The notes under the pieces are model-generated. The model was not told the origin of the DNA. It saw only the letters and a program-made list of their open reading frames with translations, and searched no databases. From Planctomycetaceae bacterium (GTDB lineage: Bacteria > Planctomycetota > Planctomycetia > Pirellulales > UBA1268): a DNA stretch of 31,629 nt. Where the stretch lies: assembly GCA_005789975.1 (NCBI GenBank), contig SXWC01000046.1:1-31629 (forward strand), in the 5' to 3' direction. Below are positions 14,382-21,556 of this stretch, in pieces. Each line of letters begins with the position of its first letter. Position 1 is the stretch's first letter. The translations under genes and the position numbers were made by a program.

Positions 14382-15701
14382 ATGCTCTGGGCCGCGGTCT
14401 GCGGGGGCTGTGTCGCCGCGGCGGGCTCCCCGGCCGCGGAGCCGGCCGCGGGCTCTGTCGCGGGCTCTGTCGCGGGCTCGGTGGTCCGCGTGGAGGGCGA
14501 CGCCGAAACCGGCTGGCGGCTCGTCCGCAACGGCCGCCCGTTCGTCATCCGCGGCGTGGGAGGCACCGGCCATCTCGACGTGCTCGTCGCCTGCGGCGGT
14601 GACGCGATCCGCACGTGGGACGTGGCGTCGGCCCTCGCCGTCGAGGAGGGAAAGCCGCTGATCGAGCGGGCCCACGAGGCCGGCCTCGCGGTGACCGTGG
14701 GCCTCTGGCTCGGCCACGAGCGGCATGGCTTCCGCTACGACGATCCGGCGATGGTGGCGAAGCAGCGGGCCGAGGTCGAGTCGGCCGTGCGGAGCGTGCG
14801 CGGCCAGCCGGGCCTGCTCTCGTGGGGGCTCGGCAACGAGATGGAGGGCCCCTCCGGCCGCGGTGATTCCGCCGTCGTCTGGCGGGAGGTGGGTCGGCTG
14901 GCGGAGCTCGTCAAGTCGCTCGATCCGGACCATCCCGTGATGACGGTCGTCGCCAACGTGAATCCCGACAAGGTGCGGGCGATCCGCGAGCACGCCCCCG
15001 CCGTGGACATCCTCGGGGTCAACGCCTACTCGGGCGCCTCCGGCATCGGCGACGCGCTGCGTCGCATGGGTTGGACGAAGCCCTACTGCATCACCGAATA
15101 CGGCCTGCCCGGGCCGTGGGAGGTTGAGACGACCGCCTGGCAGGCGCCCGTCGAGCCGTCGAGCCGCCGCAAAGCCGCCCTCTACAACGTGACCACCACC
15201 GACATCCTCGCCGACACCCGGCAGTGCCTCGGCTGCTACGCCTTTCTGTGGGGCAGCAAGCAGGAGGCGACGGCGAGCTGGTTCGGGATGTTCCTCCCCT
15301 CCGGCGAGAAGACGATCGCCGTGGACGCCGTCGCCGAGGCCTGGGCCGGCCGATGGCCGGCCAATCGCGCGCCGGTGCTCGGCGACGTCACCATGCCGCT
15401 GGCGGGGCGACGGGTGGCCGGCAAGACCCGCTTCGAGGTCGTTGCCCGCTACCGGGATCCCGAGGGGGATCGGCTCTCGTTCACGTGGGAGGTCCGGCGG
15501 GAGAGTTCCGATCGCCGGGAGGGGGGCGACGCGGAACGCGCCCCGGAGGCCGTCCCGGGCTGCGTGGTGCGGGCGGACGACGCGGGCACCGCCGAGATCC
15601 TGTCGCCCGCGGAGACAGGACCGTACCGTCTCTTCGTGACCGTCCGCGACGGTCAGGGCTCGGGCTGCACCGACAACTGGCCGTTCTTCGTCGAGCCCTG
15701 A
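14382..15701 (+). CDS. Exported clan GH-A glycoside hydrolase (GH2/GH5-like barrel)
   Basis: About 439 residues from ATG 14382. An Ala/Gly-rich signal-like segment precedes RVEGDAETGWRLVRNGRPF, then a TIM-barrel. The acid/base motif is WGLGNEMEGP (N152, E153) and the nucleophile motif is YCITEYGLPGPW (E239); these are the two glutamates of clan GH-A retaining glycosidases such as GH2 and GH5. GVNAYSG and CYAFLWGSKQEATASWFGMF fit later barrel strands. The C-terminal part (about 330-439) is a beta domain containing YRDPEGDRLSFTWEV and YRLFVTVRDGQG, resembling Ig/PKD-like modules. The start is uncertain: the frame is open back to 14199, and GTG 14316 would add a basic n-region but sits behind a hairpin. 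Substrate unknown. Probably part of the same glycan-degradation cluster. Confidence 0.82.
   Translation: MLWAAVCGGCVAAAGSPAAEPAAGSVAGSVAGSVVRVEGDAETGWRLVRNGRPFVIRGVGGTGHLDVLVACGGDAIRTWDVASALAVEEGKPLIERAHEAGLAVTVGLWLGHERHGFRYDDPAMVAKQRAEVESAVRSVRGQPGLLSWGLGNEMEGPSGRGDSAVVWREVGRLAELVKSLDPDHPVMTVVANVNPDKVRAIREHAPAVDILGVNAYSGASGIGDALRRMGWTKPYCITEYGLPGPWEVETTAWQAPVEPSSRRKAALYNVTTTDILADTRQCLGCYAFLWGSKQEATASWFGMFLPSGEKTIAVDAVAEAWAGRWPANRAPVLGDVTMPLAGRRVAGKTRFEVVARYRDPEGDRLSFTWEVRRESSDRREGGDAERAPEAVPGCVVRADDAGTAEILSPAETGPYRLFVTVRDGQGSGCTDNWPFFVEP
14448..14483 (+). repeat. 12-bp in-frame triplication at a signal peptide end
   Basis: Three tandem units of GCGGGCTCTGTC (14448-14459, 14460-14471, and a diverged 14472-14483) encode GSVAGSVAGSV just after the hydrophobic core of the GH-A hydrolase signal region. 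Unit size and copy number equal those in the GH71/99-like gene 2 kb upstream, but the sequence is unrelated. Confidence 0.9.
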
Positions 15702-15742
15702 CCCGCCTCCGGGAGGTCGGTCGCGGCCGGTTGCCGTGAGCC

Positions 15743-15783
15743 ACATGCTCGACATGCTCGACGCCGGGGAGTTTTGCTAGATT
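15743..15783 (+). promoter_or_regulatory. Putative promoter with 9-bp tandem repeat before the oxidoreductase gene
   Basis: An extended -10-like TGCTAGATT ends at 15783 (TG at 15775-15776, TAGATT at 15778-15783). The -35 region is occupied by two tandem copies of ACATGCTCG (15743-15751 and 15752-15760), which could be a regulator site in place of a -35 hexamer. Predicted transcription start is near 15790. Confidence 0.42.
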
Positions 15784-15848
15784 GGCGGCCCGCGGCCGTC
15801 GAAGGCGACTCGTGTTTCTCGAGGGCCGTGCCGTCACAGGGGGAGACG

Positions 15849-17156
15849 ATGATCATGTCATCTCGATCGCAGCGTGGGCCCGGGCCGGTGTCGCGGCGTC
15901 GATTCCTGAAGCGGGGAGTCGCCATCGGCACCGCCGCCGCGGTGGCCCCGGTCGTGATTCCCTCATCGGCGCTCGGGCTCGACGGCGCGGCGCCGCCGAG
16001 CGAGCGGATCCGGGTGGCCGGCATCGGCATCGGCCGTCGGGGCGAATACGATCTCGGCTGCTTCCTGCAGCAGCCCGACGTGCAGTTCGTCGCGGTGTGT
16101 GACGTGAAGGAGTCGAGGCGGGCCGTCGTGAAGGGCATCGCCGACAAGCATCACGGCACCGCCGACTGCCGCACCTATCGCGACTTCCGCGAACTCCTCG
16201 GCCAGCCCGACGTCGATGCCGTGCTGATCGCCACCGGCCCCAACTGGCACGGGCTGATGGCGATGCTCGCGGCGAAGGCCGGCAAGGACGTCTACTGTGA
16301 GAAGCCCTGCACCAAGAACATCGCCGAGAGCCTCCTGCTCCGCGACACCATGCGGCGGTGCGGCACCGTTTTTCAGGCCGGCACCCAGCGGCGCAACCTG
16401 CCGCACTTCGCGTTCGCCTGCGAACTGGCCCGCACCGGTCGGCTCGGGAGGATCACCCGGGTCTACGCGCACCCGGCCGGGATGCATGCGTCGAGCAGCG
16501 GCTGGCTGCCGGCGGAGCCGCTGCCGGATCAGGCGGTGGCCGACTGGGACATGTACCTGGGGCCCGCGGCCTGGCGGCCCTTCAACTCGCAGACGCTGGG
16601 AGACGGCTTCAACTTCGAAAAAGGGGGCGGACTCGTCGGCGGGGGCGTGCTCGAGTGGGGGTCGCACTGCGTGGACCTCTGCCAGTGGGCCGTGAACGAC
16701 TGTCTGCCGCCGGTGGACTACGCGCCGCCGGTCGATGGCCGGCTCGTCTGCCGGTATGCCAACGGCACGGAGCTCGTCTTCCGGGAGAAGGATTGGATTC
16801 CCCTCGGCTCGTGCCCCGTGCGTTTCGAGGGGGAGACCGGCTGGGTCGAGGCGGGTGACAGCGGGAAGATGGTGCTCTCGTCGCCCGAACTGATGGCTGG
16901 TCGCAAGGTCGAGGAGATCGGCGGCTATCCGGCCACGTTCCACGTCCGCGACTTCCTCGACTGCGTGAAGACCCGCGGCAAGCCCAAGGGCAATGCCGAC
17001 GCCGCCTGCAACGCCCACATCGCCTGCCACGCGGCCAACGTGTCGCTCTTCCTCGGCCGGCCCGTGCGACTCGACACCGACGCCTGGCGATTTTCGGACG
17101 ACGACGAGGCGAATCGGCTGCGATCGGAGTCGCTGCGTGAACCCTGGAGACTCTAG
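15849..17156 (+). CDS. Tat-exported Gfo/Idh/MocA-family oxidoreductase
   Basis: A 435-residue NAD(P)-dependent oxidoreductase predicted to leave the cytoplasm folded. The N-terminus has a twin-arginine signal, SRRRFLKRG (15-23), a hydrophobic stretch, and a cleavage-like ALG near 43. The Rossmann fold starts with RVAGIGIGRRG (55-65, GxGxxG). VDAVLIATGPNWHG and the family motif EKPCTKN (151-157) follow, the EKP lysine being the usual catalytic residue. The C-terminal domain has GGGVLEWGSHCVDLCQWA, with the conserved His region. Such enzymes oxidise or isomerise sugars and inositols. Next to glycosidases and a sugar-type regulator it is likely to work on a released sugar. ATG 15849 follows GGGAG closely; ATG 15855 is an equally good alternative. 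It ends three bases before the HEAT-repeat gene, so the two form an operon. Confidence 0.93.
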   Translation: MIMSSRSQRGPGPVSRRRFLKRGVAIGTAAAVAPVVIPSSALGLDGAAPPSERIRVAGIGIGRRGEYDLGCFLQQPDVQFVAVCDVKESRRAVVKGIADKHHGTADCRTYRDFRELLGQPDVDAVLIATGPNWHGLMAMLAAKAGKDVYCEKPCTKNIAESLLLRDTMRRCGTVFQAGTQRRNLPHFAFACELARTGRLGRITRVYAHPAGMHASSSGWLPAEPLPDQAVADWDMYLGPAAWRPFNSQTLGDGFNFEKGGGLVGGGVLEWGSHCVDLCQWAVNDCLPPVDYAPPVDGRLVCRYANGTELVFREKDWIPLGSCPVRFEGETGWVEAGDSGKMVLSSPELMAGRKVEEIGGYPATFHVRDFLDCVKTRGKPKGNADAACNAHIACHAANVSLFLGRPVRLDTDAWRFSDDDEANRLRSESLREPWRL

Positions 17157-17159
17157 ACG

Positions 17160-19088
17160 ATGCACCGCAATCAACCCTCCCCGCCGTCCCGTGGCCTGCG
17201 TGCGGCGATCGGCCTCTGCGTGGCGGGCATGGCATGTCTGATGGCGGGGCGGGCCCCGGCGGAGGAGCCGGCCGCGAAGACCCGTGAGCAGGCCCTCGTG
17301 GCGGTGCTCCGTTCGGAGACGCCCGAGGCCGACAAGGCGCTCGCCTTCAAGGGATTGGCCGTGGTGGGATCGCCTGCCTGCGTGGCCGACGTGGCCAGTT
17401 ATCTCGGCAACGAGCGGCTCGCGTCGTGGGCGCGGATCACGCTCGAGGCGATTCCGGGCGAAGAGGCGTCCGCCGCGCTCCGCTCCGCGGCCGAGACGCT
17501 CTCCGGCGGGCTGCTCGTGGGTGCGATCAACTCGCTCGGTGTCCGCCGCGATGCGGCTGCCCTGGCGGTGCTCGGGAAACTGCTGGGGGATGCCGACGCC
17601 GACGTTGCCGCCGCCGCGGCTGCGGCGCTCGGAAAGATCGGCGGCCCCGAGGCCGCCGCGGCGCTCATGCGGGCGTTCGCCGCCGGGAAACCAGACCGCG
17701 AGACGGTGGCCGAGGCCTGCGTCGTCTGCGGCGAGCGGCTGCTCGCCGCTGGTGACACGTCGGGGGCGGTCGCCCTCTTCGCGGCCGTGCGGAAGGGGGA
17801 GGTGTCCGAGCAGCGCCGGGTGGAGGCGACGAGGGGGGAGATCCTCGCCCGGGGCCGCGACGGGATTCCGCTCCTGGTCGAGCTCGTCCGTTCGCCATCC
17901 CGACGGTCGTTCAACATGGGGCTGTCCACGGCCCGGGAGTTCGCGGCCGGTCCTGACCGTGACGCGGCGCTGGCGTATGAGGTCGATCTGGCGGTGCTCG
18001 GCACCCTGGCCGGCGTGGGGGAGCGGGCGCTGGGCGGCGAGCGGATGACGCTCGTGATCGACCTGCTGGCCGATCGTCATCCGGAGGGCGCCGGGAAGGC
18101 CGTGCTGCAGGCGCTTCTGGAGGCGGCGGGCGGGAGCGACCCGGCGGTGGCGACGAGGGCGATCCGTGCGGTCGGGCGCTGCGGCGATGCGGCCTCCGCC
18201 GCAAGGCTCCTCGAGATCGCCGCCGGCGGTGATCCGGCCCTCATGGCGGCCGGTCGCGGTGCGATCGCCGGAATGCGGGCCGAGGGAGTCGATGAACTGA
18301 TCATCGCGCGGCTGGCCGACAGCGGCGACCCGGTCCTGCCGTTGGCCGTGCAGCTGACCGGAGACCGACGGATCATGGCGGCCAGCGGCAGGGTTCTGCC
18401 GCTCGTGGACCATCCCGAGGCGGCGGTGCGGGCGGCCGCCCTGGTGGCGCTGGGATCGATCGTAGACCCCGTGAATCTCGGGGTGGTCGCCCGCAAGGCT
18501 GCCGTGCCGAAGGATGACGCCGAGGGGGCGCTGGCCGCGGCGGCCCTCAGGGAGGCGGCCGTTCGCATGGCCGATCGGGACGCCTGCACGGCGACGCTCT
18601 GCGAGAGTTTCAAGGGGGCCGACGCCCGCATGGGCGTGCTCATCGAGACGCTGGCCGAGGTCGGCGGCTCGGCGGCCCTGGAGGCCGTGGCTGTGGCGGC
18701 GAAGTCGGGTGACGCCCCGCTGGAAGACTCCGCCACGCGGGTGCTCGGCAAGTGGATGACGGCCGACGCGGCTCCCGTGCTCCTCGATCTGGCGACGAGC
18801 GACGCGGCGGGGCCGTACCGCGGTCGGGCGCTGAAGGGTTATCTCAGGATCGCGCGGCAGTTCGCGCTGCCGGCGGCCGAGCGGGCGGAGATGTGCCGCA
18901 AGGCCATGGCCGTCGCGGATGATCAGGCCGATCGGAAGGCCATCATCGAAATCCTCGTGCGGTATCCGCATGCCGCCACGCTCGCCGTGGCCCGGGAGGC
19001 CGAGGCCGTGCCCGCCTTCGCCGACGAGGCGAAGGCTGCCGTCACGGCGATCGAAGCGAAGCTGCCGAAGCCTGCCGGCGCCAACTGA
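17160..19088 (+). CDS. Exported HEAT-repeat protein
   Basis: A 642-residue Ala-rich helical protein. The signal peptide is LRAAIGLCVAGMACLMAGRAPA (about 12-34). The rest is built of HEAT/PBS-lyase-type repeats; examples are DAAALAVLGKLLGDADADVA, AAAAAALGKIGGPEAAAALM, DAASAARLLEIAAGGDPALM and HPEAAVRAAALVALGSI. Such arrays form superhelical scaffolds for protein binding. No enzyme motif is visible. The start has GGAGA nine bases upstream, inside the end of the oxidoreductase gene. The three-base gap implies translation from the same mRNA and a shared process. In planctomycetes, exported HEAT proteins often accompany DUF1080 or oxidoreductase genes, but I see no DUF1080 domain here. Confidence 0.88.
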   Translation: MHRNQPSPPSRGLRAAIGLCVAGMACLMAGRAPAEEPAAKTREQALVAVLRSETPEADKALAFKGLAVVGSPACVADVASYLGNERLASWARITLEAIPGEEASAALRSAAETLSGGLLVGAINSLGVRRDAAALAVLGKLLGDADADVAAAAAAALGKIGGPEAAAALMRAFAAGKPDRETVAEACVVCGERLLAAGDTSGAVALFAAVRKGEVSEQRRVEATRGEILARGRDGIPLLVELVRSPSRRSFNMGLSTAREFAAGPDRDAALAYEVDLAVLGTLAGVGERALGGERMTLVIDLLADRHPEGAGKAVLQALLEAAGGSDPAVATRAIRAVGRCGDAASAARLLEIAAGGDPALMAAGRGAIAGMRAEGVDELIIARLADSGDPVLPLAVQLTGDRRIMAASGRVLPLVDHPEAAVRAAALVALGSIVDPVNLGVVARKAAVPKDDAEGALAAAALREAAVRMADRDACTATLCESFKGADARMGVLIETLAEVGGSAALEAVAVAAKSGDAPLEDSATRVLGKWMTADAAPVLLDLATSDAAGPYRGRALKGYLRIARQFALPAAERAEMCRKAMAVADDQADRKAIIEILVRYPHAATLAVAREAEAVPAFADEAKAAVTAIEAKLPKPAGAN

Positions 19089-19513
19089 GTCTGCCGTGAG
19101 TTCGCCGGCAAGGAGGCCCTGGCTACCAGCGCCTGCAAGGTGGCGGCGCTCCGGGACACGCGGTGACGCTCCCTGACGCCCGGCTGTACCGCCGCGGGCT
19201 GTTCCCGAAGGGTGCTCAGGCGGCTTCCGGGAGGAGCCAGCCGTTGGTGAGCACGCGGAGGCGGTGCTCCCGGGCCGCGGCGAGCGTCTGCGGCGAGATC
19301 GCGATGACCGCCCTGCTGAAGGCGCTCGGACAGGCGGGGATGTGAGGTCTCGGGGCTGCCCATGCCCGTCGCCGGACGTTCGCGGCGGGCATCATGCCCG
19401 CCGCTCACTGCATGTCCGCTGCGCTTCGCCATCCTGCCTGCGCTTGCTCCCATAGCCCGGCTCTCGGGGCACCGGCAGCCCCTCGCGGATGTGCGGCTCG
19501 CGCGTCGCTGCGA
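19089..19513. other. Gene-free gap with palindromes between convergent genes
   Basis: A 425-base stretch between convergent genes. It holds a near-perfect palindrome at 19382-19404 (11-bp arms, GCGGCGGGCAT and its complement, around one base). It also holds an inverted pair GGGGCTGCC (19352-19360) and GGCAGCCCC (19474-19482) around the palindrome, and TCTCGGGGC in direct orientation at 19349-19357 and 19462-19470. On the minus strand, about 40 codons ending at a stop at 19216-19218 read AVIAISPQTLAAAREHRL and look gene-like, but no start or family was recognised. The palindrome could act as a bidirectional terminator. Confidence 0.45.
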
Positions 19514-21556
19514 TTACTTCGCGCCGGCCTGCAATGCGTCGAGCTCCTTCGCGGCGGCTTCCGCTTCGGCCTGCCGGGCGGTGATCACGGCCTTCTTCTC
19601 CTCGGCGGCTCTGGCCACTTCCGCCACCGCCTTGCCGGCTGCCTCGGCCGCGGCGGTGGCGGCGGGTAGATCACCCTGGAGCTTCGCGAGGTCGGCCTGC
19701 TGCTTGGCGATCGTCGCGGCGAGATCCTTGGCCTGCTGCTCGGCCTGCGCCATGGCGGCGGCGAGATCGGCTGCCTGCTTCTGGACGGTATCGCGTGCGG
19801 CGGCCGCGGCCGCCGCGGCCTGCTCGTCGGCCCGCCGCCTCCCCTCGACCGCTCCCCACTCCGACTCCGCCGCCTGCACCGCGGCCTGCCGATCTGCCAG
19901 GAGCTTTGCCAGCCGTTCGTGCTCCGCCTGAAACGCCACCTCCGCGAGCCACGTGGCGTGCGAGGCGGCGGCACGGGCCACTTGGTTCTTGAGATCGATC
20001 ACGGCCGCCTCGGCCTTGGACTTCTCGGCGTCGGGTGCGGCCGCGAGGGCCGCAGTGGCTTCGTCGAGTTTTTTCTTGGCATCGGCCATCGCCCGCTCCG
20101 TGGCGGCAACCCGGTCCGCGAGTGACGGCGGGTTGGGGTCGAGCGTGCCCACCCGCCCGCCGTCGGCCACGGTGAACACCCGCAGTTCGCCCGTCCAATC
20201 GCCCACCACGAGCCGGCCGGTTTCGCCGCACGAGGCGATCGCGAGCCCCGCATCGGCGCATGCCTCGAAGGCCCGCTCCTGCGAGCCGTCGGCCTTCCAG
20301 AGTTTCGGTGTCTTGTCGCGGCCCACCGACACGATCCTGCCGTCTCGCGTGAAGCCGAGGGCGAGCACGCCGCCGCCGTGCGCCTGCCAACCTTTCACCT
20401 GCGTGCCATTCTCGGGATCCCAGAGGCGGATCTGACCGTCTTCGCAGCCCGTCGCGAGCAGTTTCGAGTCGCCCCTCCACGCCAGGCAGGCCACGGCCGA
20501 CGGGTGGGCCTGGATCGCGAGGAAGTCGCGGCCGGTGCCGGCCTCCCAGAGCAGCACGTTGCCGGCCCGGTCGGCCGAGGCGAGCAGTCGGCCATCGGGG
20601 CTGAAGGCCGTGGCAAGGATCCAGTCGGTGTGCTTGCCGAGATCGTGGAGCTTCGCGCCCGTCTCCACCGACCAGATCCGCACCACCTTCTGCGGCCCAC
20701 CGAGGGCCACGAGCCGCTGGTCGGGGCTGATATCGGCCGCGAGCACCACGTCGAGCTCGTCGCCGAGCGTGCGGATGCGGCGGCCGCTCGTCACGTTCCA
20801 TACCGCCACGCGACCACTCTGGGATCCCACACCGCCGCCGGCGATCAAGAGCCCGCCGCCGGCGCTGAACCGCACCACGTGCGGGCGTCCCTCGGGGAAG
20901 GGCAGCACGCCGATCAGGTCGAGCGAGTCGGTGCGGTGCAGCAGGATCTGCTTCTGACCGCAGACGGCCGCCAGCGGCGCCCACGGGCTCGCCGCGATCG
21001 ACGCACAGGCGTCGGGCTTGGCCGTGCGCAGGGCCGGCTCGCGGGGCAGGCGGCCGGGCATCGGCACCACGGCGGGCCGCTCGGTCGCGGGTGTCGCCAT
21101 CGCCACCTCGACCTTCGCGGTGGCCACGGCCACGCTGCCCGCCGTCTCCAGCACGCCGCCGTCGATCCAGGCCCTGAGCAGCTGCCGCTCCGCCTCCGGG
21201 ATCGGTGGGGAATCGGGAGGCATCTTCGGCTCGTCGTCGTGGTTGGCGACGCGGTAGAGATAGCTGCCGCTGGCATTGCCTGGCGTGATCACCTCGCCGG
21301 AGCCGCCGCCGCGCATGATCGCGGCATAGCTCGTCACGTCGAGACCGCCCGCCTTCTTGTCAGGATTATGGCAGGAGCCGCATCGCTGCCGTAGCACCGG
21401 CAAGAGGTTATCGATGTAGGTCACCTTCTCCGCGCCACGCACCGGGGCCGCCGCAACGGCGACCGTCACGGCGAAGCAGCGGAGCAAGCGCGTCTGGAGG
21501 CAGGCCCACGGACGCGGGCCGGCTGCTCTGCGAAATGGGAGATTGTGTTCGAGCAT
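19514..21556 (-). CDS. PSCyt1-type cytochrome c / WD40 / coiled-coil protein
   Basis: An exported 680-residue protein joining three parts. Residues 43-145 form a planctomycete cytochrome c-like domain: VTYIDNLLPVLRQRCGSCH with the haem motif CGSCH at 59-63, and KMPP (M112) as a likely axial ligand. About 180-480 is a WD40 beta-propeller; repeats end in phrases such as VRIWSVETGAKLHDL, VLLWEAGTG and IRLWDPENG. From about 490 to the end there is a long Ala/Glu/Lys-rich coiled coil (ATERAMADAKKKLDEATAAL onward). The hydrophobic N-terminal segment (about 27-38) is an export signal. ATG 21556 shares its A with the TGA of the upstream gene (TGATG), implying translational coupling. It is last of the four-gene operon. 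The haem domain and propeller suggest redox and protein contact functions, but the substrate is unknown. Confidence 0.92.
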   Translation of the reverse strand: MLEHNLPFRRAAGPRPWACLQTRLLRCFAVTVAVAAAPVRGAEKVTYIDNLLPVLRQRCGSCHNPDKKAGGLDVTSYAAIMRGGGSGEVITPGNASGSYLYRVANHDDEPKMPPDSPPIPEAERQLLRAWIDGGVLETAGSVAVATAKVEVAMATPATERPAVVPMPGRLPREPALRTAKPDACASIAASPWAPLAAVCGQKQILLHRTDSLDLIGVLPFPEGRPHVVRFSAGGGLLIAGGGVGSQSGRVAVWNVTSGRRIRTLGDELDVVLAADISPDQRLVALGGPQKVVRIWSVETGAKLHDLGKHTDWILATAFSPDGRLLASADRAGNVLLWEAGTGRDFLAIQAHPSAVACLAWRGDSKLLATGCEDGQIRLWDPENGTQVKGWQAHGGGVLALGFTRDGRIVSVGRDKTPKLWKADGSQERAFEACADAGLAIASCGETGRLVVGDWTGELRVFTVADGGRVGTLDPNPPSLADRVAATERAMADAKKKLDEATAALAAAPDAEKSKAEAAVIDLKNQVARAAASHATWLAEVAFQAEHERLAKLLADRQAAVQAAESEWGAVEGRRRADEQAAAAAAAARDTVQKQAADLAAAMAQAEQQAKDLAATIAKQQADLAKLQGDLPAATAAAEAAGKAVAEVARAAEEKKAVITARQAEAEAAAKELDALQAGAK

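Noticed and set aside
15963..18971. A 1002-codon open frame antisense to the oxidoreductase and HEAT genes
   Set aside because: It crosses the boundary of two well-supported sense genes and its translation is low-complexity without any family motif.
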